In this document: piece by piece, positions 24,901 through 37,197 of the stretch
How positions within the stretch are numbered: position 1 is the first letter of the stretch
How the letters are laid out: the number at the start of each line of letters is the position of its first letter
Source of the DNA: Cymbidium sinense
Taxonomy: Eukaryota; Streptophyta; Magnoliopsida; Asparagales; Orchidaceae
Reading direction: 5' to 3'
Length of the DNA stretch: 64,000 nt
Assembly: GCA_021442155.1 (NCBI GenBank)
Contig: CM038222.1
Span: forward strand, 114,455,121 to 114,519,120
The notes under the pieces: generated by a model
What the model was told of the DNA's origin: nothing
Databases searched by the model: none
The model's input: the letters and a program-made list of their open reading frames with translations, nothing else
Position numbers and translations under genes: made by a program

Positions 24901-26968
24901 CCTTATGTTAGAAGCTTTTAATTTTCTCTCCTCATGTGGGGCTTTGGCTTTCCACTTGCTATAGGTTCTGATTTTGATTATTTTTGGCTTTACCTTGTGG
25001 TGGTTTAGTCTTTATTTCTTCCTTCTCCTCATCCTTTTTCTTTTTTTTTTCTGGTCGGTTTCTTCCTTTTCTTTGGAAGGATTGCAGCTGTTTTTCCACT
25101 TTTTGATTTTTTTTTCTATTTTTATTTCTTTCTAGTTTGCTTTCTCTCCCATCTGGTGGTGGTTTTAGCTGTAGGTGGTGTGGTTGGACCTCTCTACAGC
25201 TTTTTTTTTTTTCTCAGCATTCTTGAGTTGGCTTCTTCTTGTGGTTCCCTAGATTTGGGTCTTTCCCTTTTCTGGGTGCTGCTCTTGCTGCCTTTGTGCC
25301 CTTCTTACTGTAGTGACTTGATTTTTCTCCTTATTGTTTATTGTTTGGGTTGGTTTTTCCTATTCTTTTTGGTTGTTCTTCCTCTCTTGAGACTTTTCCT
25401 TCCCTTTTGTTCTTACCTTTCTGTGTACTGTTTGGGGTTTGGCCATCTGGGTTGGAGTTTGCTTTTTGGATTGTGGCTGATGGCAGCAGTGGTGTTGTGG
25501 TTTTTGCTCCTGCAACTTTGAGGGCGTTTTTGCTCTTTAGGGCTCATTGTTTTATGCCTCTGGTTATGGTTTGGAGAATTGTTTTCCTGTACTGGTTGAG
25601 TGGTGTTTTAGCTACTGCTTTTTTGTTAAATCATTAGCTTTTTGGGTGCATAACCTCTTACAAGATTCTTTTCTTAACTAATATTCTAAACTGGGAGGCG
25701 CCCAACAACTGCTTAGAGGTGTTTTGGATTGGCATGATGTTGCCCTTGTTGGCTTTCTTATTTGTGGCTACCTCTGGTTGATGAATTTTCTTTATTTCCA
25801 CAGGGTTTTTTTACCCTATTTGGTTTTGGCTGCTATATCTAGCTGTCTTCATTGGATTCTCTTGTCTTTGATTTAGGATTGGTGGCTACTAGCTATGGCT
25901 TTCCCTCAAGTCTTTTTCAATATTCCTATTGTTAAGAATCTCTCTATTTTGTATCCGGCTAGATCTAGCTTCACTGATTTGACTCTTTGGATTTTTTGGT
26001 GGCTTGCAAGGTGGACTACCTTGCTGGCTACTTGGATTGACCGCTTTAGCTGGCTGGTTTGGTCTAAAAAGTATTTAATTTGTTACATTTCTTCTAATCC
26101 TATCAAGTATATCTATTGCACTAGCTTTATCTTTTTTCCATTCTTCTTTTCTAGTTTTTACCTGCTGGAATTGTTGCTTATGGATTGTGGCTGATTCTTT
26201 ACCCTTTCCTGGTTTGTTGGATGCCTTACTTCCTATCATCCTTGATGTTAATCTTATTGTTAAGATGGAAAATGATTTGTGGCTTTGGCTCCTGGCCTAT
26301 ACTAAGCTTAATATCTTTAACTACTTGGTTCTTTGTGGCTAAATTTGCTGGTTAAAGTCTTATACAGGTTTCTGTGATGATCGTCATTGGATAAGGTGCT
26401 ATGATAGGTATACTGGAAATGATGGCCATGATGTGTCCCACTTCCTCTTTTGGCTAGTAGTGTTATATGTAATTATAACCCTTCATTTGAAGTCTGGATG
26501 CTTACATATGGTGCTACTCCTTAAGACATTTATAATTGAGCCGGAGCCTTTTCTTCATCCTTTGTCTTCTATCTATTCTTATTTTCTATGATTATTTAAT
26601 TATCTCATTATCTATACTAATCCCTTTTCTAGCTTATTGTAGATCTCTGGTTTAGGTTGGAAGCCTTTTGCTGTTGGATTGTGCTGGTTTCATAAGATCT
26701 TTAGTATAGGCTGGGAGACTTTTGTTGCTGGAGTATGCTGGTTACAAAAGGAACAGAGGAAGATTGTTATTGATTTCAAGGAATTATTTTTGTGGATCTT
26801 TGCTTCCTTTTTTATTAAGTTTTTGTTATTATCTATTGTATTAGCTAGGGGGTTTATCTCCTTAGGACTTTTTGTAGCTCTTTAAGCTTTAGCTTAGAGA
26901 CTTGCCCCCTCTAAGGACTTTGTACCTTTTTTGTGGCAATAAAATTTTCCTATTTCCCTAAAAAAAAG
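24900..26968 (+). mobile_element. T/G-rich sequence ending in a LINE-like 3' tail
   Basis: The 3' end reads CCCCCTCTAAGGACTTTGTACC...TTTGTGGCAATAAAATTTTCC followed by A8 (26,961-26,968), the usual form of a plant L1-type LINE tail. The upstream 2 kb is strikingly T/G-rich and its + frames read as Leu/Phe/Trp-rich strings (25,156-25,637) with no RT or RNase H motif. A locally duplicated phrase GGAAGCCTTTTGCTGTTGGA / GGGAGACTTTTGTTGCTGGA lies near 26,660-26,735. No target duplication found, so the 5' limit is approximate. It could be a non-autonomous or internally rearranged element. Confidence 0.4.
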
Positions 26969-29163
26969 TAGGAAAGATCATCAAACCTTCAATGTGTTAG
27001 TACCAAGCATTCACTAATGTAGATTCTTCTTTCAATTTTGACTCAAAATGATATTAAAAATCATAGTATATAGTAAAAAAGTGTTTTTATATAGGTTACT
27101 ACATTTTAAACTCAATTTTGGAGGGAAAAGATGGTGTGGTTGGTCACTCCAATAATTCTTCATTAATTATAAAAAATTAATAATTTATTAATTAATTATG
27201 ATTACATTTTGTATGTAAGCCCTTTCCATTTCCTAATATTACACCTACATGATAACTAAATTGAATTACATATGACAATGCAACCGTCTTGACATTTAAC
27301 ATGACATACATGGTTTGCATACAAATATAACATAAACATAATATAATAAACACTTAATCTTCAATGCTCTAAGCTTTAATCTATCTCCACAATCTTCTTT
27401 CTCATGATGTGACCATCCATTTTTGCTTTCAATTTCCTTGCATTAGGGATGTACACCAACATAAGGACCCCTTTGACTAGAGCCAAGGCAAGAAATATGA
27501 GGGCTAGGATTGATGCATGAAAACCAATTGGAGGACTTTCATGTGTGTATTTTATGTGATGTGTGTTGTCATGCTTAAGTATAATGTTTATATTATTATT
27601 GTAATTATGTAACTTTTTTGTCTCATAGGTTGTAAATGTCAATATAGTGCATAGGTAATGCAATATGTGGCACCATAGCATTGGTCATTGAAGAATTAGG
27701 TTCACAAGATAGAGAAGATGGTGCCTTGGTGCTACTTTTTTATGATGATGTAGTGCTACAATCTAATAAATTCAAATTTGAGTAGTTTTATAGCTAGTTA
27801 AAGGAGTTACGAGGAGACCACATTTTGGCTCATGGAGGGTTTTATGAATTGCATAAAAAATTTCTATTATTAAAATTGTTTATTATAATTTTGGATTAAT
27901 AATTGAGCGAAGATTTCACTTTTGGTTAGAGCTTGGTGGTTGACCAAGGAAGGGGGTTGGTGATCCACTTTCAATTCTACTTTAGTGAGTAGAGTATTAT
28001 CCTATAATTGATTTTAATTTCTAAAAAAATATCTCTATAGTTTCTTATTCTTATGTTATGTTAAGTCATATAAAAAAAATTATTCTCTCAAAAAATACAT
28101 CTCATAGTCCACTTGTATGTGTTAGCCACATTTAAGAGTTCCTAAGACCATGCCTACTTGTGGCTTGTAATTAGCTAATCAAGCATCCACTTAAAAATTA
28201 TGTAAATTTTTAGATCAATAATTAACTTCTTTCCCTATAATCTCTATTTGATAATTTTTGTATGTTCTTTACAAAGTCTTAGAGTTCATTAAACTCTAAG
28301 TTAAATTTAGAGAATTAGCCTAGTTGTTTTTTGTGTGACTAGTCTTCTTAAAAATTCTAAAACTATCAAAACCCATGCAAAATTTATGAAATATTTTAGA
28401 TCAAATATACATTATTTAATCAATAGTTTCCAACGTTATTATGTTATTTGGATTTATGGTGACAAAGTTTTTATTGTTAAAAGTTAAGGTTCCAAATTTA
28501 GGATTATAAGTGATTGATTCACCACTTTCCCTTTAAAAACCCTAATTCTACCATAAGCTAAACTCCAACTCATGTAATTTTACTCTTCTAAGAATCTAAG
28601 GAGAGCTCATATTTCATCCATTTGATAACTTTAGTGATTTACCCCAACTATCTACATATTTAGGTATCATAACTTAGGTTAAATTGTGGACAACATTGAA
28701 GTTGGAAACCAAGGGAATGAGAAGCTTGGAGTGGCTTTTGTAAATTGTGGAGTTGACTTCTAAAAATAGTTGATATAAGATGAGAGAATTCCTTTGATCT
28801 AGAGGGAAATAAAGAATGAAGTTTGAAAGTTTGAGAGGAGGGGGCCTTTGGCTAAAATTTCCTCTAATCAGAACAAACCGTAGTATGGATAATGAGTACA
28901 AATAAAGCCAATTGAGTATAAATAAAGACTCTACTTTACTAAAGATGAGTGCTCATTAGCAAGAGATGAGCATTATGGTGAGTGGCATATATCTTGATTT
29001 ATGTGTGGTTGTTCTCCCTGCTTTAAGAAAAATACTAAACTTGAGTCATTCTAGGCTGGTTGTCCTAACCTAAATACTCATCCTCTAAGGCCGAGTCTTT
29101 GTCCATATGGTTAGCACCCAGGTTTCTTCTTTTGCTTATCATGTGGAGGTGAGTCTTTAGCAT
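26969..29163. other. Unassigned stretch with one small minus-strand ORF
   Basis: The only ORF that stands out is minus 27,376-27,681 (101 residues) with a hydrophobic stretch (SILALIFLALALV) followed by a basic region; no family is recognised and no relative is seen in the window. GGTGCCTTGGTGCTAC words at 27,719-27,735 link this area to 14,280-17,750. Nothing else supported. Confidence 0.35.
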
Positions 29164-30701
29164 TTGAACAATTTACTTATTTTAGGCATACATTTAGTTC
29201 TTAGATTCTTTTACTTCCTTATAAAGATGACTTGTAAAAAGAGTAGAAGAATGAAAAACCAATTAGCTTATAATAAATGTAAAAAAAGAATATTTTATGA
29301 AATGTTGCATCACCATTTGACTGTGTTCGGTCCTTATGGCATATCTCCAACTTCTCAAGCTATGAAAGGAGCCTTGGCTTTCCTTTGAAAATCTACTAGA
29401 TCTTATGTTCACTATGGGAGATATGTTTCTTCTTATTACTATGTCTTTAATTGCGAGAAGACTATATGCAATCACTATGAAATCTAAGAGACTCCATGTT
29501 GATGTTGACTCTTCTGAGCTATAGGTAGGCCTTCAATAAAACATGAAGAAGTCTAAGAAGATAGCGAAAGTCATCGTTACTCATTTTGTAGAGATGAGTT
29601 CCTCCTTTCCCATGGAATGGTAGCTACTCCTATCAAGGGCATCACTATGGAGTCAATGGTTGAGGGGAGTATTAACCTAGTTAGCAAGGAGAGTATGGTC
29701 ACTATAGCAAGGCCATGTTCAGTCCACCTCGAAGAGATAGCTGCGAGTATCCATGAGGAGGAGACTATCGCTCCATCTGTCTGTCATAGAAAGGTAGTGG
29801 TGAGGAGGTCGGTGGTTATCTCTCCTGAGATCACCATTATAAAGGAGAGTTTCAATAAGGTAAGGTTAATTCTATTCTACTCATAGATTTTTTTTCCTTA
29901 AGCACCATGATAGTATTCTAACTAATTATGGTGAGTGTCTAAGAGGTGGAGGACAACAGTCAACACTTGGTGCCCCTAATATTAGTCCCCTCGATAGTCT
30001 CAGTGGTTCTCAAAAGATGATTTATCTTACCATTAGTGATTTGCTATGTCATCATTTGAGTGAAGAGAATATTCATTTTCTTTAGTAGTGGCTCCCGTCT
30101 ATGAGGACCCTACCTTTAGCACTGATTACCTTCTTAAAATACCCTTACCCATTTTTGATAAGATCATTTTTTGTTATTGAAGGGGGAACTCCAGACATGT
30201 CATGAGCTGATGTGGTAGTGCAAAGTTTTGCATTGATAGAGGGTCTGATTCCATATGGAGCATTAGTTAATACATATGCCTTATCTTCTAGAGTGATCAT
30301 AAACTTCACATCAGCCAATATTTAGGAGATGCTGGGAAATTTCCCCCCTCATAGCATGAGTCTGAGAGGAATGAATCCATTCCCCCAAAGGAGGAAAATG
30401 TAGAGAAAAAGATTCTGGTGCTGCAAACTCAGCCTAGTTCACCAACCTACAAGGAAAAGTTTCACCTTTGGAGAAATACTTTTTTTGAACAATGCAAGAG
30501 TTGAGCGAGCTCATGTTCTTGCTGTAGGTGGCATCACAGCAAAGGTAGGATATCAAGGTTGAGTTCTAGAGATGCTTGGGAATCTTGAGGGCCAAATTGA
30601 TCTCTCTTCAACACTTGACAAAGTCGAAGGCGTCTTCTCTCATCATTATCGGTGCCAACTTTATGTTTGATTACATGTGGGAGAAGGGATAGTTTGGTAA
30701 G
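29164..30701 (+). pseudogene. Locus II, upstream half: relative of locus I, interrupted by unit C
   Basis: Blocks in order: FGPYGISPTSQAMKGALAF (ending 29,388), an ATG at 29,477 opening MKSKRLHVDVDSSEL then TAG at 29,522-29,524, KKSKKIA near 29,550, a Ser/Glu-rich segment (29,617-29,886) ending at a possible donor AAG|GTAAGG, ESERNESIPPKEENVEKK near 30,360, and IIGANFMFDYMWEKG near 30,650. These match locus I block for block, including the position of the first TAG. Sequence stops at the target duplication GTAAG (30,697-30,701) and resumes at 38,709. Multiple stops and frame changes indicate a pseudogene. Function is unknown; the family looks like the gypsy-type transposon proteins of plants. 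Confidence 0.55.
30697..30701 (+). repeat. Left target-site duplication GTAAG
   Basis: GTAAG immediately before TGTTGACC; exact partner at 38,704-38,708. Confidence 0.85.
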
Positions 30702-31679
30702 TGTTGACCTCATTTTTGAGTGAGTTCTCATCCCCCTCTTCTTAGACCTAGGAGCCTTCTAGACACTAAGGATTTCTTAATCAAAAGACATTTCTAGCAC
30801 TTAGGTGAACACTTAGCCTAAGCCTAGAGACTTAGAAGGGTTAATCATAAGATTAGGCTATGCCTTAGGGATTAGCGTGATTCACCTACCCTATAGCCCA
30901 AATCCAATCCATGTTCATCTTCTTAAGCTATAACCAAATCTCAAATTCAATTCAAATTACCAAATCTAAATCCAAATTTAAATTCAAATCAAATGATTGA
31001 AATCTATAACCAATTCCAAGCCAAATGATTGAAGCCTATGATCAAATCCAAATTCAAAACCAACCTAAGCCCTTAGCCAAATTAAAATCAATCCAAACTC
31101 AATTCATTTTCTTAAATATCAATTCAACCCTTCAAGCAAACTATCAAACTTACAATCAAACTTAATTCCAAATCCAATTTGTCAAAATTTACAATCATAC
31201 CAAATCCTACCTAAGCCATGTGACTTATCTTCATGAACTTAGCCAGCATCCTATCCAAATCAAGTCAAATTCAATTGATTTTCTTATAAATCAATCATAT
31301 CTTCAATCATCTTAACAAATATAAATGAAATATACATTTAAAACATCAAAATTAAATCAAACTAAATCAAACCCAAACCTAAGCCATGTGACCTAATTCC
31401 ATGAACTTAGCCAAATTTGCCTTCAAATCACTTCAAACTAAATCGATTTTCTCATGAATCAATGATATCTTCAATCATCTTCACAAATATAAATGAAATA
31501 TAATTCAAATCATCACAATTAAATCAAATTAAATCAAAATCTTCCTTAAACCCTTTGAGCTAACTTCATAAACTTAGACAAAATCTCATCCAAATCAAGC
31601 CGAAGTCAATTGATTTTCTCATAAATCAATTATTGCTTCAATCATCTCTCCAATTATAAATGAAATATACAATCATCAA

Positions 31680-32760
31680 GCCAAACCAAAACCAACCCAA
31701 GTCAAACCTAACTTGACCCTTTTGACTTGAAATATCCAAATGAATCAAAGCTCATCTAAACCCAAATCAATTGCAATTGAATTTATATATCAATCCAAAA
31801 TCCATATATAAACTCAACTAAATCAAACTCAACCCAAAATTAAGCCAACTAGACACCCAATTGGTCCACTTGACCAAAAGTGGCCAATTTGACCTATTTA
31901 AGCTAAGTTTTAATCCAACCCAAATTAGATTTAACCAAGCCCACCAAGACCTCCTAATCATGATTGTTTATCACCCTACGTTGATCAATTATCATAAATT
32001 GGGTCAAACTAAGTCAATTCTCTTAAGCCATATGAACCCAAACTAGCCAAATTGCAACCTAAGCTAAATCCCTTGTAGCTAATGATTCCTACCCTTAAAA
32101 TTAATATTTGAACATGACTCGACCTTCAATTGAGCCATACCAAACTCAATTGGTCATCTTGACCCAAGTTGACCCAAATTGACCTAAAAGACTAAATTGA
32201 GTCAAATCAAAATATAAAATAAATTGATTGCAACCAATGGCTCAAGTTCATTCCAAATTGATTATAGAACTTGACAAAAGCTATGATTGGACCCAATTGA
32301 CCCAATTGAACCTAATTGACTCACTTAGCACAAATTGACCTAAAGGGTCAAATTGGCCTAAATCAAAATCAAATCCAAATTAATTGAAACCAAAGCCTAC
32401 AATCATCTTCAATTGGTCAACAAAACCCAAACCAACACCTAACCCAAGCCAATTTGACCAATTTGGTCAAATTGGTCAACTTAACCCATTTGACCCATTT
32501 GAACTCAAATGAGTCAAAATCAAATCTAAGCCAAATCAAACCAAACCAATGACACCAATACATCCCAAATGATCATATGAACTTGTCCCAAATCTTAGTT
32601 TGACCCAACCTTTGGTTTGACCTAATTTGACCAATTGGTCAACTTGACCCAACCTAACCCAATTTAACATAAATGAACCAAATTGAGCCAAATCAAACCA
32701 AATCAACTCCAATTAACTTAAAATTTAGGTTAACCCACTTTTGACTCATTTCAAATCAGC
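31680..32760 (+). repeat. Degenerate TTGACC-rich block of unit C
   Basis: More than a dozen TTGAC[CT]/[AG]GTCAA cores, including a perfect 16 bp palindrome TTGACCAATTGGTCAA at 32,627-32,642. No fixed period is seen. Confidence 0.8.
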
Positions 32761-33952
32761 CCAAATCAAATTCAATGCTAAATGACTATTCTACCCTTGG
32801 GTCAAGGGTATCACATGAGACAAATTACCCATGTAAGTGGTCATTTCCATTCCTTGGCCACTTGACACTCTCCCAATGGTCCAGCTAGGCACCTAGGACA
32901 CTGCCCATCCTGACCCAAGAGGTGGTTGGGTCGACCATGAGCCATGGGAGGTGAACTCACCTCACCCTCCCCATTGGGGCATTTGAAACCCCTATGACAC
33001 CCACTATCCCTCCTTGGCAGCCACCTCCACACCTTCACCCACTCAAACTGAGCCACCTCATCCACTCCCTGCCACCCACGACCCTCTGAGGTGGCCGGAT
33101 GGCCACTAGGAGCCAAATCTGATCAGACCGTTTGATTAAGAGGAGGAGGGGGTATACCCCCCTCATTCCAACCCCAAACGAGCAATAGACCTCATGGAGA
33201 ACCCTAGAACCCCAAACCAAGCATCCCAGAGCCATTTCCAAGCTTCTCAAGCTCCCCTATTGTAGTTTTCCTTCAAGCTGAAATAGGGGTTCCCTCCTTC
33301 GATCCCAACTTGCTCAAACCTCCATAGAAACCAAATTAACTTTGCACACACTATCCCTAGGGCTCGTAGAGCAAGAATGAATCTTCCCCCAAGCTTCTTG
33401 ACCACTGGAGGTAGGAGTTTAATTTGAACTGAGCTCCAAAGCAATGAATCTTATCCTTTCGAGTGAACGAAAGGAAGTTGATCCAATTGCTGTTCAACAG
33501 TGCTTCATCTCCACTAGACAAAGCTTCCTCAATCATTTGTGCCGCCGGTCTTGAGCTCCGATGAGGTATGCCATTAAAACTGAGCTTTTGGAAAAAAAAT
33601 TATTTTAGCTTTTCGAAGAAAACTTGCATGTCATGTGATCTTAGCTATTGGATCCCTTTGGATCCTTCGTGAGAAGGTGTGTGATCTGTTTGGAGTCGAT
33701 CCAAACTCGGGTGAGCTCGGATCAAGTGAACAATGGTGGAAGGACTCCGTTCTCCCTCATTTGTGTGATGATAGATCACGCACTGTCCATTCTGCATGAT
33801 CATAATAGATGATGATGATTAGATTCGCTAGATCGATCTGATTTAATCTTATTAAGCTGCAGGATTAATTAGATCAGATGGCAGACAAGAAAGCACGTCC
33901 GTCGCTACCAGGTAAGCGCTTAGTCAAATAAGTTTTAAATATTCAATCTCGC

Positions 33953-33997
33953 AGTGCCACATGGAAAGCGCGCCGCATTAGCACGCCATGTGGCGCT
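33953..33997 (+). repeat. Conserved palindromic stem, unit C
   Basis: Arms 33,953-33,964 (AGTGCCACATGG) and 33,986-33,997 (CCATGTGGCGCT) pair over 12 positions with one G-T, loop 21 nt; same place and spacing as 1,822-1,866 in A. Confidence 0.65.
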
Positions 33998-35398
33998 GAT
34001 GGGATTAGGCTTTAATTAGGCTTAATTAATCATTTTTAATGGCTGAAACTTCTAAAAATCATAATAAATCATAAAAAATTAGAAAAATACAAATAAATAC
34101 TCTTTTTAAAATTATTTTAGAGGATAATTAATTTAAAATAATCTTAATTAATTTTAAATAATAATTAAGGCTTAATTAGGGTTTAATTATAAAATTAATT
34201 ACTTAATTACTCTTAAATTAGTTGACCAATTATTCTCAAATTTTATGGGCTAATTTAATGGGATGACCTCTACTTCCCATGATTTTCTTGAGATTTATTG
34301 CTCACTTAATTAGGAAAATTGATTAATTAAACCCTATTTACTCTTTTAAGCTAATTAAGGATTAATTGATTTCATGAATAGTAATAAATTGATTAATTAA
34401 ATTTATTAATCATTGCTTAGTAGTAAATGCACCAAGGAATAGGGTTGTGACTTCTTTCTTAACCTATTCCCCTAAGTTCATTTCACTTTTTCAAAATGAA
34501 ATTAATTAAGGTTTAACTAACTAATTAAATTACTTAATTAATTAAATTAAAATCGTAATCATATTAAACCTTAATTAATAAATTCTTGGGTAGACCTTTA
34601 GGTGTTCAATAACCTAAAGCTATTTAAGAAAAATTATGGTTAACACACATGTGTGGGGAAAGCATGAAAGTACCTAATTAAGTTATTTAATTTAATTAAG
34701 CATTAATCATGAGCTAATTGCATTAGGCCCCTTTTATTTCTTAGAATCATTGATAATTTAATTTTCAACTCATGTGCATATTGTATTGGCTCATAATTAT
34801 TTGGATAATTATATTAAGGTAACATAGGAAAGGGTTAATCAATATATTTAATGCATATTACAACTTAATTAACTCATAAAATCAACTTAATTATATTTCA
34901 TTAAACTAAATTAATTAACAAACATGGGAATGGGTTAGGATCAACAAACCTTATCCTCACATCCTTAAATGAAATCAAAACATGAAATTAAAAATGATGC
35001 TAAGAAAGCTTTGGTTTACTTTAAATGGATTTATTTAATATGATTGTCCTTAGGAATTAATTTGATTGAATGAAATCATGTGTTTATGTTTATTTATTCC
35101 TTTCCAATCATGTTAAATGTTGTATGTCATTTGGAATCATATATTCATGTTTTCAAAACTAATTAAATTAAATGATTTTCTTTTATGTAAGCTTGCATGT
35201 CTTGGACTAATTTATAATATGTGTGGCTATTATCACTAATAAATTCAAATTATTTTTTCAAAGTTTACAAATCAATTACATTGATTAGAGTGATAATAGT
35301 TATGAATACATATAGGCTTTGCATGTGCTTACAACTTAGGTATATGAAGTAAAACTTTCTTTTCCCTAATTCATATGCAGTTTTACATGTATTTGAAT

Positions 35399-36024
35399 GG
35401 TAATAAGTATATAGTTTGGACATCCCAGGAATCTGAGACTTTAACTAGCCCCAAGGAGGTCATTTGATTACCTCACTTCCCTAGTTAATAATGACACATA
35501 CTTATTTGATTTCATTTACAAGTATTTCTACATTAGAATTTGAATGAAACTTTGTTTCACATACATAAATATTTTAATCAAATAGAAATGTAATTTTTTG
35601 CATGATTTTCTTCCTCCTATTTACATATACATTCATGTGCAGTGATATAGCAAAATATATAGTTTGGATATCCTGAGAAAACGAGGCTTTAGCTAGCCCC
35701 AAGGAGGTCATTTGATTACCTCACTTCCCTGGTTAACAAAGGCATGTACCTCCTCATTTCTCTTTACATGTGTATGCATGTGTGGCTAAAGGATAAAAAT
35801 CCCCCTTTTCTACTAAAAAAAGCATGCATTCATAATCAATTAAGTGTTTGGATTAATTAATCATATGATTCGAAGCTTTCTTTTTTATATTCATGCATAC
35901 AAATTTACATATATTTGAATGTAAATGGGTATATAGTTTGGACATCTTGGAAACTCGAGGCTTTAGTTAGCCCAAAGAGGTCATTTGATTACCTCACTTC
36001 TTTGGTTAATAATGACACGTACCT
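35399..36024 (+). repeat. Three copies of the ~105 bp core repeat in unit C
   Basis: 35,399-35,505, 35,651-35,750 and 35,921-36,024 (spacing 252 and 270 bp). Each has GTATATAGTTTGGA(C/T)ATC or its variant, TAGCCC(C)AA(G)GAGGTCATTTGATTA, CCTCACTTC and a TAATGACAC(A/G)TAC-like end. Confidence 0.85.
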
Positions 36025-37190
36025 AATTATTTTCATCCTTATACATTTTTGTATAAGAATTTGGATAGAGCTTTAAATTAATATGATTAAATAATTAAAA
36101 AAAATGAAAATATAAATATACACATCTACACTCATCATTTAAGTGTGCTAAAATAGGTTGCATGTATAGATACACTTAAGATTGAATCATATGTGTGTTA
36201 TATGTGAAGGAAAGGAATGATTTAATATATGTCATGTGATAGTAATTCAGTCCAATTAATCTTAAGATGCCTTTCATATTGAATGAAGTTATTTAAGGTG
36301 AACCTAAACTTAGGGTTAATTTAAAATGTGTAATAAGCCATTAACTAAAGAGGACTAAATCAAATTAACATACTTTAGAAAGTGGCTTATGCTAGAGATG
36401 AAAGGAATGATCCCCTTTCTTCTCTTTATAACACTTAGTTGCTAAGAGTAGGTTGTATGAAACAAAAGAAAAAAAAAGTTAAAAATTCTCAAATCAATTA
36501 AACAACTTGAAATGAAACCAACCTCTCATGTTAAATTAAATCTTCTTACACTTAGAAAAATATAATACTAATGCTTAGTTGAGACATACCACACATAGCC
36601 CTAAAACACATATTAGAACTAAGTCACTACTTCTTATCCAAAGTTAGGATGGTGTATGTATGGTTTATGTTTTATTTTATGATGTATTATTTTAGACTGG
36701 ATGTTAGGGTGTATGTTTCATAGACTGGATGGTAGGCCGATATTAGTCTGATCATGTTTTCTGCAAGGGATTATGCTTAAGGGATGCATAAAAATAAATA
36801 TGAATGCTCTCTTTGCAGGTTGCTTAAACCCTTAAGCATAATCCAAGTTAGGACAGGTGGGCTGGTTACCCATGTGTAGGGTGCTAAGTCCAAATCATAT
36901 ATATAACTGCTTGGGATTTTATGTATATTTAGCGAACCTCTATTTTACAGGTGTAGTTAGATTAACTTTTTCTTATATGAATGTAATTTTGCAATAGGAA
37001 TTAGGATTAGTGCTATGGGGGATTAGGATGAGCAGTGGCCAGAAGGCTCTGTCCTCGAGTGGCCTATGATGCCTTTGAAGGATGCACATCCAAATTAAGG
37101 AAGGAAGAATCAAATCAAATGGAAGAATGAAGAATGAAGACCCTCATAGCATTTAATAAAATTGTAATTATTTTTTTGTATTCTGAGTTG

Positions 37191-37197
37191 TATAAAG
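37191..37197 (+). promoter_or_regulatory. TATA box of unit C
   Basis: TATAAAGGTAGAGCTCAGC, the best conserved of the four TATA regions, about 1.5 kb from the 3' end of the unit. It would place the U3/R boundary here, leaving a U3 of about 6.5 kb. Confidence 0.65.

Noticed and set aside
25156..25637. Two overlapping + ORFs resembling a multi-spanning membrane protein
   Set aside because: The hydrophobic look follows from T/G-rich DNA (Leu, Phe, Val, Trp codons); no start context, no family motif, and the reading is equally hydrophobic in two frames.
27376..27681. Small membrane protein gene on the minus strand
   Set aside because: A single hydrophobic stretch, no relative or promoter seen; kept only as a note in the unassigned region.
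32841..33444. Three overlapping minus-strand ORFs of 65-91 residues
   Set aside because: They lie in the GC-richer island of unit C; the matching intervals in A, B and D do not keep these frames, so no coding constraint is apparent.
35399..36024. CRISPR-like spaced repeats
   Set aside because: Repeats of ~105 bp with long, diverged spacers inside a plant retroelement unit; not the size or regularity of a CRISPR array, and the host is eukaryotic.
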